A DNA stretch of 64,000 nucleotides from Leuctra nigra (Eukaryota > Arthropoda > Insecta > Plecoptera > Leuctridae), in assembly GCA_934045905.1 (NCBI GenBank), contig OW203767.1, forward strand, positions 17,425,073-17,489,072. Reading direction: 5' to 3'. The position numbers and the translations under genes were made by a program. Below the pieces are notes generated by a model. It saw nothing but the letters and a program-made list of their open reading frames with translations, was not told the origin of the DNA and did no database searches. Positions 23,959 to 38,900 of the stretch are shown piece by piece; within the stretch, counting starts at the first letter, position 1, and every line of letters begins with the position of its first letter.

Positions 23959-26900
23959 GTGAGTGTAAACTAAAACTACTAGTAACTAGAACTGCTGGAG
24001 CTGGATTGCCGGTAGAGCATTATAACTACCAATATCTCTGTTACCATGATATTACCATGTTAAAACTTAGTATTTTATCATTATATATGGCGATGTGTAC
24101 AATTAAATTCATAAAGATATGCACGTAAAACATGGTTATAGCTAATATTGATATTAGATATTTTGGTCATAAAGTTATACTTTTTGTGAATCCAGCCCCT
24201 GTGTAAGTAATCTGTGATATTATATGTACCTGACTCATTTACCTTTAGTTATTAGGACTGTGTGTACTTTTAGTTTTGACAGAGGTGAGTCATGGTATCT
24301 GTATTGATAGCGGGGTTTTTTTTTATGGAAGGGGGAAAGTTGGCAAATGTCGTCAGTTGCCTGATGTCGAAATACAATTTTTCAATGTATTTTTAATTGT
24401 TAATATCTGGATTCCACGAGTTACTAGTTTTGAAATGACTGTATTTTTTGCCTTCAGTCAAATTGCAATTGATTGAAAAGTGATGCAATGTAAAATCGAG
24501 ACAATGGACTTCGGGCCTTCTGTCTCTGAGGTGCAGAGCTAAATTCTTGTGAAGAATCACCGATAAGTTTTTTAAAGACATGATTAATTTTGAGTCAAAC
24601 TTTTAAGTTTTTACCTGTAAATGTAACACGTTTTATCCAAAATGTGTATTACATACATTTGATTCACTTCTTATATTCTTCATTATGCTACTCAATGATT
24701 GTTGTCGCTGTCTTCTACTTGGGTCTTGGTTCACGACATAACCGTGTCATGTCTTGCCATGTGCCAGTGACTTTTCTTTTAGCTAATTAATTTAGCAATA
24801 GCGATGCAAAATCAAATAACTAAAGGATAGAGAGCTGTTTCCTCTAAATGATATAGGTGGTACGTTGCTAGAAATGAAAGGGTGAACTGAAAACTGAACA
24901 GAATGAATTGAATCTTGAATAGACTTCAACCTATGATTGGTGTCGCTTTCTGAAAATATCAAATGTCTACTAAACGCGTCTTAAACTGGGTTCGAATCCC
25001 TGTCGGGGCGTGTGTTTTTATTTCACAGACACTGCTGTTCGGAAATGTCAATATCGTCGAAAGCAATTTCTTGATTTTACATAGAACATGTTTCGATGTA
25101 GGATACATTATAGCTTTTGAAGATTTTAGTGGTTTTATTTGATATGAAGAGATTTCAGATAATGTGTTAGAAAATCGTTAAATTCAGAGTATATGAAGCG
25201 ATTCAAACAAATTCCAACATTGAATAAAAGTCTACAAAAGTCTTTAATCTCTAGGAAGGTATTTTTAAAACGGTATTTTTATTTCAAAACGTCAATTAGC
25301 TTACAGTCTCATTATTGAATTCTACAACTAACTCCACTAACAAACACAGAGCTTCAAGCAACCCGTCTTCAAACACATCTCTGGGTTTTACACTCTTAAA
25401 CCCTGGGCCCGTCTTTAAGCGAAATGACACGCCGTTTAAACCCAACATTTGGAATACAAATATTGGAGGATTTCCCCAATTGCTTGATAAGTGAACCTTT
25501 ACACAAATTAAAGCAGAAATATTGTAGCTAATTCTCTTCCACAAAATTATATTATTTCTCAAACCAATTATCCGAACGCATAATTCTATTTCTTTTCCTG
25601 AAAACATCATATTTTCTCTCTCGTTTTAATTTAATTAATTACACCTACTCCATGAGTCTTAAACATACACTTTGATGTCGTTTTCATTCCTTACATTAGT
25701 CAAATTAAGTTATTCATTTATTGTTTTTACTAATGTTATAATTTGTAAACGTTTATCACGATCTTGATGTAAACCATAGATATTTGACTTTGTTCAGGTT
25801 TAATGACTGTGCAATTACTCTTAATATATTTATGTGGTATTCTAATACAAAACATTATAATTTGGGATAATTTATCTTGACAAATCTGTTTGTTTCTGTG
25901 CAGGTGGTCTTATGGACGACCTCCGACCAAACCTCGTCGGCGGGCTCCTCGGCGTCGCCGGCCTCGTCGACGACCACCACCACCACCACCACTCCCACCA
26001 TCACCACGGCGTCGACATCAAGCGGAAGTGCTCCACGTCGAGCTCGTCGGCGGAGGACTTCACCGCCCTCTACGCTCTCCCCCAACACGGCGGCGGGTCG
26101 GCGTCGCAAGAGCAGGGCTCGCACGGCGTCCCGACGTCGGGGAGTCATCAGCACACGCCGACACACACGCCGCCGACAGTCTCGGCGAGGAACATCACCA
26201 CGGAGCATTCAGGTAGGACGGACATCTTTAATACACTCCGTTCGAGACACAGAAAATGTAGTATTTTTATTTTATTATATTTGCCGTCTTTCTTTTCATT
26301 ACTAAATTTAGACTCAAGGCCATTCGTACATCTTACCATTAAATTAACAAACTATTGCCTGCATACGTAGTACCACGTTGAACAAGGGATGGAAATAAAT
26401 GGTCGAGAATTCAAAGAAAGAAAAATATTTTCAATCAGAACAGAGACACTTTCTGCGCTTCGGATGGAGTATAGTCATTCTCCTTGACACTGTGGCTAAA
26501 AGTGCATAAATACCCTAAAATACACATCCTCAGAGAAGAAATAGCAATCTCAATGATCAAAACCACAAAATGGAGATTCACAAAAGTTCACTAACTCTAT
26601 TATGATCTTTTTAATGGAACTATTGGATATTTATCTTGAAATTAAAGTTCGTTGAAAAATATTTGTAAAGCGTTTTAGTATAAATACACGCACTAATTTA
26701 TGTTGCGATCTCAGTTTATTTACTCTCTGTTTCTCATTTCAAGGACAGTTTCAAACATTTCCTTCACCTAATGGCGTTCTCCTTCTTTTCAGTCCACTCT
26801 AATCGTAAATGCACTTAGTAGCTGAGACTTTTTAACTAGATATTCATAGTCCGCATAGCCTCAACTATATTCAACCTAAAAGAGCATTCTCTCAATACTT

Positions 26901-29900
26901 ATACGTATGTAACACTTCAGTTCTAGTGATTTTTCCGAGCGCCTTCGTTTCCATCTTTTCAACTGGACTTCTGTTCTTTTATTTTACTTTTCCGTGCAAT
27001 ATACAGGTCGCACCGTTTCTCCGATCGAGCTGAAAATTTGCACTCAAATACCACCTCTAGGTGGATTTTTCGAAATCCGTAAATTGATTTAACTTAAAAC
27101 AAAAATAACTTCTGATTGGTTCCGATCAATTTTAATTTTGTCAAGGTTAATAAGAGCAATGTTTTATCAAAGTTTACAAAGTTTCAGATATATCCTCCAT
27201 TAAAAAAAAAAAAAAAACATCTTCCGACTGGTCGAAGATCAAAACTTTTCGATTACTAAGTTAAAATTTTGCATGGTTATGAATACCAACATGATCTCAT
27301 ATTTTACACATTTTTAGCCTAATCGGTCAAGTATTTACAGATTAGTTGCGGTTTTAACAGTTTTGAAGTAGTTATCTATGGCCCAGTTTTGCAATACTCT
27401 GCTAAAACAAGTACTTAACTTAACACAGTCATTTTAGGAATGTCATTGGTTGTTGCCATGACAATACAGTTCTAATCAACCGTATAAAATGTAGCAGAGT
27501 ATTGAAAGACTGGCACTAAGATTAATCGAAAAGTACCTAATTCATGGCACATTAATATAAATTTAAAAATGCAATGAAAATCAGGAAAAAATCATAGCTA
27601 TCTCGGTGATTTAGTATATCGTGTTTGGTTTGAGATGTTATACGTATCAGTGCTCGCTCATCAACGCGATACACAGAGCGTTTTCCGAGTGTACGTGTCT
27701 TTAAAAGATCGTGACGACAGAGCATTCTGTGTATTTATTTGTTTACGACGTTTCGATGCTCTAGCGGTTTTCCACCATATTGTTCAAGTTCTATTCAATG
27801 GAAACTTGTAATTGATAGTATTGGTTTTGTGTTACGAGAATCATGATTGAATCACGGTTTTCATATTCCATTTAGATTGCAGTCACTTTATACACTTCAT
27901 ATTAATAGCACAATGCACCAAGACAACGTGGTAACCAATAGGCACCGAGTGTTCGCCACGAGTGAGAGAAATTAGCAACATTTGTGGGAAGATCGTCAAC
28001 TGTTTTATTTCTCATTGGCCGTGACCTAGCAACCGATCAGATGTCAACAAATGTACTCAAAATATTTCGGAATCAGAACTTAGTCGCGCAAATTAATATT
28101 GTGATCAGATTCAGTGAAATTGTGAACACTTTGTTGTTAATATTTTGTAGGCGAATAAACATTAGATAAACTTGTGTAAATTTTAAGAATTGATAATGCG
28201 TAATATGTGCAGCAACATAACATATAACTGCAGCGACTTGGACGCCTTGCCAAAAGGTAAGCTTCCTTCCCACAGATTAGGTGGCTCTGTCTGTACTTTT
28301 GCAGTGCCATCTGTTGTCTAAACACGCTGCCTATTGCCGTGTATTTGTGGTTGATAACGAGCAAATTCCTAAGTAACGGTTATTGAATGTAGTTCAAAAT
28401 AGAATAGTTTGAGATTGATCGTAAAGTGGTCAATCGCAATATCTTTATTGACAATATTTAGAGCAAAATGTTTGAGGAAGCAGTTTTAAGTGATTATTTA
28501 AAGTTTTAATATCTCTACATCGTTATTAATAAATATCCCATTTCTGCCACCATTTGTAAAAAAAAAAAAAATTAATAACGAACAAGAAACAATATTGGGG
28601 TTTTACATAGGACAAAGGTTACTTTTATTTCATACATGAATTAATATTAGCAACATAATCAACTAGGATGAATACAGTGACCAAGTACAAAGTTTTCGAA
28701 TCAAGTATGGCTGGTTCTAGAGCATGTCGCAACAGGTCCAAGTGTTAATCAGATGATTGACGAAGTTCATAACCTTGTTGCTGTGATTGTGTTAAACTTG
28801 CAAGTTGGAGTAATTATCTCTCAGTGACCGATCACGTGACAAACTGTTGACCGAGCGCTGGTCCATTTCCGAGTTGATCATTGATTTCAGCGGACCGGCC
28901 CGGGCTGCCAGCTGGAGGTAGCGTTGAGTCTAACACAATATTCACAACAGTTTCACATGCAATAGTCGTACAATACAATACAATCAGTATTATTTTAATA
29001 GATGCACAATGAATTTATATTTTTTCATGTTTTTATTTTCTTTATTGAACTCAGAGATTCTGTAACGAAGACACAAGATAATACTGCCTTCCATTCCAAA
29101 TTTATGACTATTAAATATTGGGTGGGCGTGGGAGGTAACATACATACACTTGGCCAAAGTATATCGGTATTTGAACTAAACGGATTGGCTGCTGGTCATG
29201 GATTCCTAGACGAACAATCCTTGTTATTATCAATGAAATCAAAGCTCACCTGCTAGAGTGACGTGTATGCATATAGGTACTTCGTCGGATGATGCCATCA
29301 AATCTTTTTCAGCCAATCCGTTCCTCTTACAGTTTTTACTTATTATTTATTTATTATTTAAATATTATATTGTCAACCAATGAAATGAAAAGCCTTTTGA
29401 ACTCAATAATTGCTATACACGGCTAATAGTATTTTTAGTTTACTCCGTATTTCTCAACTGAACAAGTGCAAAATATTTTTTTGAGATTTATTAAAAAACG
29501 TGTTCCCAAATGGAAGAATTTAATACATTTATTAGTAGGCCTCAAATCTCTTGTTATCTTCTAATTTGTATATGGAATTCTGTTTTTCCTAAACGAATCG
29601 TTGATAGGTTATTTAAAAATTTAAAAAAACGGAGTGTCATTAACGACATGATATGCAGAGCCACTTACCTGCTATCGCCGTCCTCTAACCTACTTATTCC
29701 AGTTCATCCTCGTTATCCATTTCCTACGTAAAAGACGTTGCGACAAGTTTTCCAAACTCAAATAACATTACGAACATTGTGACTAGACTTCACTCCTCTC
29801 AGCGTCAAAACCACAAAGTGCAAAAACTTGGCCGACGCGCGTCATTTTTATCAAGTTAGATCTTGAAAATATTATTCCCATTGCACAGTAATGGAGCATG

Positions 29901-32900
29901 CCAATAGAGTTATCAACTTGAACATTCTGTAACGCGATAATATAAATTCGTTAAAAAATGCAAATCCAATTCATTAGCGTAATAACCAGCCCTCCCCCCC
30001 TCCATCCCCCCCGCCCCTTGAACACGAGGTCGGCTAAAGCAATGAGGAATGTGATTAAAGTACGTTACTAATCAGTTTGTTGAATACCAACAGGTGAGAC
30101 TAATTGATGGTCGTCTCTGATGATATAATGAGATTTCCATGTATTTATGTGGTCGTCGCGAGCGTCGCCCCGGCGTCGCGACGTCTCCCCCCCCCCCCCC
30201 TTCTCACTTCCCCCCCTACTCCTTGCCTCTCAAGAGTATATCTAAGCAAATGACTTGACAATTACCGCAAAATGTACTTAGCCACGACGGTAATTAATTC
30301 AATTGCGATTTTAAACAATGGTCTAATCAAGTTTTCTTCAGTTTCCTCTTGGTTTCCTTCTTGTTAGCTCATTCATTGCTAATTCACTCTCTCCCTCTCT
30401 CCCTCTATCACTCTCTCACTCTTACTTGAAAGTGGCTCAACAGATAGGTAGAGAAGAATGTCAAATGCAAAGTTTAAATATTATGAATTATTACTAATGC
30501 ACAAATATTAATATTTATACATTAATTAATACAATTACTTACTCAAATACATTATGTTGCCTTTATCATTTTGAAATCACAAGACATTTATTTAAATCGT
30601 ACTTCTTTAGAAGTAAATGTAAAATGAAAAAAGCTAAATAACTTTTCTTGTCAATTACTTTTTTAACGTCGTTTTCACAATATTGGTGAAAAATTTAGTT
30701 GCATAGATTCAAAACTAGCCAACTCCACTTTTAGTTGGAAGAAAAATGGAAGAAAAAAGTTGTAATTCCTATACTAAGGAAACATATATGATATTTCATT
30801 CCTTTTGTACGCTATGTAAGATTGAGATATAAAAGCAATTAAAAAGTCATGTCAATTTTTTTTGAGATTATCGGTTTTGAACCTATAGGATTTTTTTGAA
30901 TATAAGTATATTTTGTAAATAGACAATTAATACCACATACTTGATTATTAATTTAATTAAGAATCGTTTAACTGTTTTATGTTCGTATAAACTCCATAGC
31001 CAAAGAAGACATCACCACGCCTCCATCTCCTAATGCTCAACGTGCGAATAGCCATCTCCATCTAGCCAGTCAGTGTCTATAGCCATGCGACGTTAAGTGT
31101 GCAAATAGCGTCGCCCTCCAATCCAGTTACTGAGATATTCAAATGAAGTATAGTAGTCGTGTACATTTGATTAGAAGGATTAGTTCTACCTAGGCAGACC
31201 GCACAGACTCCTCGCAACTAACCTACATCAACGTCTAGCAGACGGGATGAAATTCAAATCAGACGCAATGTTACACTCGATTTCACATAACATAGAATCA
31301 TGCCAATTATCTCTTTTGTTGAACGATTAGCATGACATACAGACAAGAAACAAACGAGAACTGATAACTAATTATTGTAATTTAGTAGTAATCTGTTTTA
31401 CCATAAAGCCTGAATTACACTAATTAAATTAATACTCGAATCAAGACTGAGAATGATGACATGTGACAAGTGACCAATCGTCTGGTATAATCTATGCCCC
31501 ATTGATTATACCAGACTATACCAGATTATATCCTGTGACATCTCAAATATTGTATTAGTGTATCACTGGATTCAGAATTGCGTGCGCTAACCAGGTTTGT
31601 ACAATATTATCTTCTAGTTTCATTTATTTCCAAAAGATCAAATATAACGTGGTATAACAGCCGTTGAGAAAGCAATATCTATAATATATATTTATAAAAC
31701 TAGTATTTTGGAGATGTTACAATCTATAGAACTATAAAGGAACTATGAAGGAATCGTTACAAAATGTTGTCAAATAACAATTTATAATGACATTTTATTT
31801 GATCAATAACTAAAGAATCCAAATTTAAATGCAGAAAATTATTGCTAGAATCTTGGATATTCAGATTTTTAATTTTTTTTATTGCTTTCTGTTAGTCCCT
31901 CAATACAATAATCTTCTGATTAAAAACTAAAATAAAGATTATTCAGGGATATTCAACAAATAGAAGTTAATTGTAATTTAAACACATCTTATATTTTGAA
32001 ACTCTCCATCGGCTAAATATTCGTAAATAAAAATCGAGCTTGAATGAGATACACAATTTGTTATTTAATGAAAACTTCCAGTTGAGTCAGGATGATATTG
32101 TGAGAAGTAAGACATTCAGTGATGATCTAGCCGGGGCTCGAACCCGGGACCTTTTGATTGCCGGTGAGCGCTTCGCCTCATTGTAATCTATTTCATGACG
32201 ATGAGATCATTCTTTCTCAATCAATTTTCACAATCATTGACTTTTAATGACTCCACATCAAATACCATATAACAATGTCCAACAATGTTATCATTTGTCA
32301 CAATAATAACCCATCGAACTTATCTCACAGCCCTCTAACTATTGTCAATAACGTCACCCTTGAATCAATTTCCACCGCCACCTGTGAGCGATTATCTCAC
32401 TTCATTGTCGTGTCCACAGCCCCCTCTAATCCAGGTCGTCGTGACAGGCGGTCGCGCTGGGGGTGGAACATGGAAGGCTGTGATTGTGGCCATGCTAGAT
32501 GTCAAAGGGAGAGACTATTGTTTGAGAAGAGTACATTATCATATGACCACACTCTATTACACGCCCAACGTATGTCACCATAGAGATGTAAGCGGATTTT
32601 ATACTCAAGTACTTTTTTGGTACTTGATGTTGGTGGCTGTGTAATTTTGCGTCTCTACGCAACGCTGGTTTCTTATGTAATGGAGATAATTTAGGTTTGG
32701 TTTTAAAATATAGTGGATTACAAAGAAATGAACAAAATGTTAGAGCTTTTTGATTAGCTTTTATAAAGTGAATACTTAATATTTCCCCGGACATTTTCAT
32801 GATTTCTTGTCACACAAATATTTTCCATTCTTCACCATTTTGTACCGTGTCATACATTATATTTGTTATATATAATACAAATCATCACAGATTATCACAA

Positions 32901-35900
32901 AACAAGACTACGACAAAAGAAGTGTTAAATAAACCAATATGTATAGGTATTATTGGTATAAAAAGAATGAGAGAGTAGGCAGGTACTATTAAATTAAAGA
33001 ATGGTCACAAAATAAAATTTAATAAAGCAAAGAAATGCATGTCCCATTTGCATAAAGAAATATATTTATTAACAATATCACCTACATTTTAGACATTAGT
33101 ACATTATATCATCCGCATTTGCAAATCAACTAAAAACTAGATAATAAATGAATGCCACTAACTTGAACGTTAAATCTCCGTGACTTCAGACATAACCTAC
33201 AAACCCGTCGATTTCCATCTCATCATTGAACGATGAAACGCTGTAAAACGCATAGGGCATAGAACCGTTCCCTCCTCGACTCCGCACCGGGAATAATTGT
33301 GTTTGCATTTGTAGGTAGATCCCTGGGTCTCATTAGCAAGAGAACCCTTCATTATCATCTCTCTCCCTCCCTCCAGCTCTCTCTCGCACTCTCTCTCTCT
33401 CTCTCTCTAGTGCTAATAGCACGACCCGACGGTAAAATTGCAAACCTACCGAAATTATCATAACTTTGTTAGAGCCACCGAAACCGAGAGCAAGCTACTG
33501 ACTCTTTATTGGCTCAAACAGGGTAAATGCGAGTTAGAACCAAACATATTAACTTATTGAGTTCAATTTCAAACTGTTTTATTAATACTGCTGTATGTAT
33601 GTTGGTGGATAAATAGCTCATATTTACACAGTAAAATATCTACTTGTCGATGTTTAGGTGTGAACGACATCCCGACTTTTTACTAAATCGTTTACAGAGG
33701 TAATTTTTTAATAATTTGAACAAAAAAGGTACATAATTAGAGGCATTTTTAAAAATTTGTGGAAAACGCACTATAAAAAATTTAAAAGCTAAAAGTTCTA
33801 AGTCTTGTCGGACCAAACAAAACAGGCGTTCTATTCTACAACTTTAAAATTCCCGATTCTGCTGGAATCCGATTCGATGCAGTGTTAATCCATATGGCCG
33901 TGAATTGAATTCCATCCGAATCGGGTATGTTAAAGTTATAGAATAGGGCCCCAGCACTGGTAATTAAATTTGTTACTGAACCATTTTTCCCCACTTTGTT
34001 GATATTGGAGAAATAGTTGGGTTGCTAAGGTGTCAATATGAATTATTATGGCTAAAATCATTGATAACGAAAATAGCTTATTAAAGATTTTTTTTTATTT
34101 TTCATCTTTATTCCAATATTTTGTTTGATGCTGTTCAAACAGCTATTCTTTAAAACAAGGAACACGATTGCTAGTCCAGTAATTTTGTGATTATACCCAC
34201 CACTAATTGCAGCAGAAGGTTTCAATACATGAATCGATTCAGAAAAATGTCCTCTACAACATATTCAAAATCCTCCCGAATCCGAGTGCCGGAAGTACTT
34301 TTTAATCACTTTTTAAGTTAATTTCCCATGTTAATTCCATCTTTAAAAAAAAAAATTGTAGCTCCGATTTTGACGAAACTTGGCAGAATTGTGATTGTGA
34401 CAGTGATTGATGTGCATAGAACATGTAATATTGTAATAGAGTCAGAAAATATTGAAATAGTGAAAGAATACAAATATCTGGGGATAATTATAGACCAGGA
34501 TCTCAATTTTAAACAACATGCTTCATATATTATTAAAAAAATTGCCCGAAAGACTGGTTTATTCAGAAGAATTAGTGGATGTCTGCCTTTAGAATCCAAA
34601 ATACTTATATATCAATCTATTATTTTACCACACATCGACTATTGTAGCTCTGTATTATTTCTCCTGAGGAAAAATGAAATTGATATAATGCAAAAGATTC
34701 AAAATAAGGCTATGAGAGCTATCTTGCGAGTTAATAAATACACGAACATTAACAAAATGCTAAACGCACTGTGTTGGCTCAATGTTAGAGACAGGGTTTT
34801 ACTGAACTCGATGACTTTTATTTATAAGATCACTAATGGACTAACTCCGAATTACTTAAGCAGTATTTTAGCAATGAATGTAAATGTACATGATTATAAT
34901 ACAAGAATAAAAAATAATTTAAGTATTGTCAGAACATTGTCAAAATTTACAGACAACTCAATATTTCATAAAGGTATTGTAATATATAATAGAATTCCAC
35001 TAGAAATTAGAGAAAGTGATTCACCAAAAATGTTCAGAAGGGAGTGTTGTAAGTTAATTAAAAATAGAATGTTGACTCCACTGCCACATGAGAATGTTGG
35101 TTTTTGGTTGAATGATGTTTAATTAGAAATTTAGAATCTCTAGGAAATGTATGTAATGTTAGTAAATAGAATTATGATGAAGGGTTGTAACATGTAATTT
35201 ATGAATGTAATAGAAAAATAGCAAATATGCTAAATAAAGGATTTACTACTACTACTACTACTTGTTCACCATTCTAAATGAACACAAATAGCTCTCTTGG
35301 CGTTTTCCTCTAAATCTCATCGTTTGGGAAATATGGCCCATTGAAAAGTAATATTTTAGTCAGTTTTCGACGATTAAGGCCCCATTGAGTGTAATTTGAC
35401 GTTTTGCGAGGTCCATATTTCCTATTGACGTATTACTATATAGAGTAATGGCGGACATTATTTAGGGATCCAATGTAAAATCTTAAAAACGTTTTACCTA
35501 GTATAAAAGATTAACTAAATTTCTTCAATTCAACTTTACTTGTTCATCTTCCACCAGCATCTTACCATGACAGGTGGCTCCATCTCGTACCCGAGCTAAA
35601 CGTATGACGTGAAAGTCTGATTCCACCCCGCAGTCAGTCAATGAATGACATCATCCGATGACAGATGTGGACCGAACGAGAGTCTGTAATTATTCACGGG
35701 GGCGAACCTCGAAGCGCGGCAAACTGTGAACTCAGTGGGCTTGATGGACATCCAACTGGAATGCTCCACACAGAGTCAGACAAAAGGGTTGATACTTGAA
35801 GACACTTGACGTTTAGCAACAGATGTTTACACCGACACGTACATTCGAATACTTGAATTTGACGTTTTAGAGATCTTTTTAAGTCGGGTTGTAGACTAAA

Positions 35901-38900
35901 GGGGTGATATTTAATATTGTTATATAGATGCCTAGAAGTTGAAATAAATTTAAAAGTTTCGAACTCAGATCACAAAATTATCAATAAAGCTTGAATCAAT
36001 GTTTTGAATGAATACTCAAGATCGTGATAAAGTAATTGTTAGAGTAATGGCAACTTAGAGAACACAAGTTAAAAGTAACATGCATGTAATCTAGTGGAGC
36101 GGTCGCTTCACCCAGCCAAGTCGTACTATACACTCACAGTCACTCAACATACCGTAAATGCCTAATAAACTGAGGAGCAGACCAAACACTTTTACTGTAA
36201 GCAACAACATGGCATTTTCGGCCTACTGGATCTTAAAATTGGAAAATCTCACATTGTTGTGAAATGTCTTAATTTCGAGCTATGGCCCACCCCACTACAT
36301 ATACCAAATTTGGGAACAATAGGTTATGCCATTTGCGCGCTAGAGGACCGAGAAAACAGTGAAATTACACCACTTTCTGATTCTGAAGATGATTCTGATG
36401 ATATCAGGAAACCCTGTTGACAGCGCCACAGCCTAAACGGCTAAACCGATCGACCTGAAACTTTTACCACATATGCACTTTTGGCGTCTGATGATACCTT
36501 GCCTCTTGTGATTTTTTGTGCCGCCATTTTTAAACCGGAAGTGACGTCATAACTCAAAAACGTCTGGACCGATTAGAACGAAATTAGCGCCATTCGATTT
36601 AGATGGTCATCTATATGAAGTATCAATAAAAAAAATATTATTTTCTTATTTTCTAAACCGGAAGTGACGTCATAAATACGCAATATTTAACTTATTTCAA
36701 CAAATTATACTTAAAATACGTACATAATTAACTTACATTGTAACATAGACAATACAATTTATATATTCAAGGAAGCAGTGTTCTCGGCCGCCATTCCTGA
36801 AACCGGAAGTGACGTCATATATCTAAAACGCCTGTACCGATTGCAACTGAACTAGCTCCTGCGTATTCATTCTGCTATTTATTTGAAAAATCAATTGTGA
36901 AAAATGAATAAATAAATTAATGGTACCGGAAATGGCGGCAGGAACCACTAAATGAAACCGGAAGTGACGTCATATATTACAAACGGCATGACCGATTTTA
37001 CGGAAATATAGGGATTAGGAATTCAGATGGTCGTTCATGAAGGTATTAACTAGATAAAACTAGATTGTTTTCTTATTACCTATACCGGAATTCGGCCGCT
37101 ATTTCAAAACCGGAAGTGACGTCATGTATCGAAAACGGCTGGATCGATTATAACGAAACTTAAGCTATTCTTCTTGGATAATCATTTTCATCTTATACCA
37201 AACGCAACTTTTCATAGTAACCAAATCGGTTGAGGCGTATTTTTTTAAAGAAATTAGTCCCTGCTCGGACATGTGCTACAAGCTGTATGAATAATCTAAC
37301 AAAAGAAGTGATATCCCAGAAAAAACACTCCGTGTAAAAATACCAGCCAAGTCTCTTTAACTATAAAAAAAATAGAAGAAATCTAAAAATTCAGCACTGA
37401 AAAGGAGTGATATCAAAAAAGGAGCCAAGTCAACGAATTTTCCAAATTTTAATCGTACCATTGAAATAAAAATATCAACCCCCGAGAAATACTTAAAAAA
37501 AGGACTTGGTGCATCGTTTTTTTAAAGACATTTTTCTATTCTTAAGCTTATGCCACTCACATACTACGTAGTTCAGAAATGCCTAGAAAAATTGGGACAA
37601 AACTTTCAAATTAAATATTGAACATTCTGTAAAATATTTTAAATTTAAATATAAGTACGCAAAGAAACATAGCATTGTCTTACAAGCAATAAATACAGAA
37701 CAGTTGTGTTTGTGATTGGTAGGTACCTATAGTTTTGTGGGTACATCAACATACCTACTACAGCATTATACTTTGAACCTTCTCGCCGTGTAATTAATTG
37801 CTATTAATTAACATTTTATACCAAAAAAATTCATAAATTACATAACGTATTACTTTAGATAAAAATCTAGTCAGTAATTATTTGAGCAGCATGGCTCAGT
37901 GCACTAGTCACTTATACAAATCTCATTGACGGCCTTCTTGTAATGAGCGCTTTCGCTATTTCCCTCAGTCACGATATTGAGAAGTATGATTGATTAATAT
38001 GACCCTAGAAATAGTGGCAATAACGAATAGACTAGGCCGCTTCCGTTTATTCGTTATTCGTTTATCCGTTTATTTCCTCTGAATATTGACAAAATACCAA
38101 AACTGCCAGTAGGTAAGAGTACTAGTTATATTAAAACGTAGTATGATTCGTCGATAATGAATGTGATATACTCAGGAAAATATACTTGTAGAGTTCTTCC
38201 TATACTTTTAGGATAGAAAAGTGTCTTTAAAAAAACGATGCGCCAAGTCCTTTTTTTAAGTATTTCTCGGGGGTTGATATTTTTATTTCAATGGTACGAT
38301 TAAAATTTGGAAAATTCGTTGACTTGGCTCCTTTTTTGATATCACTCCTTTTCAGTGCTGAATTTTTAGATTTCTTCTATTTTTTTTTATAGTTAAAGAG
38401 ACTTGGCTGGTATTTTTACACGGAGTGTTTTTTCTGGGTCAAATATTACATCCTGCAAGATCTTTTGGGGAATGTTAATGTTTTATTGTTTGAAGAAGTT
38501 AATCAGTAGATTAAAAAAATGTAATTTGTCCAAAAGCATCCAAAAGTTCCTTTAATGTTCTGATCGTTGAAGTAAATGGATTAAATCATACATTGAACCA
38601 TAGGAAAAACTTATGTTTAAACTACCTATTACAAAATATAAAGAACAAGTTTGACATTAAATTTTATTATACTGTGTTGAAGAGAATCAACTAGAGCAAA
38701 TAAAATAATTTTATTACTTACAGACCAACAAATAATTTTTACTGAGGTCTTATAATTTTGTTTCAAAATTCTTTTGAAATGTACCGAAAAAGGTAATTTT
38801 CCATTATTTATTAATAATGAAAGGCACCGCAAACTTATTCTTCCACACTTCTGAATTGAAATCCAGACATAATATTCCAGCTGGTGCGAGTCCAAACAAA

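Noticed and set aside
25855..26305. Long frames in the other phases and antisense over homeobox exon 2
   Set aside because: GC-rich sequence lacks stops in all frames; splice phase supports only the frame beginning GLMDDLRP.
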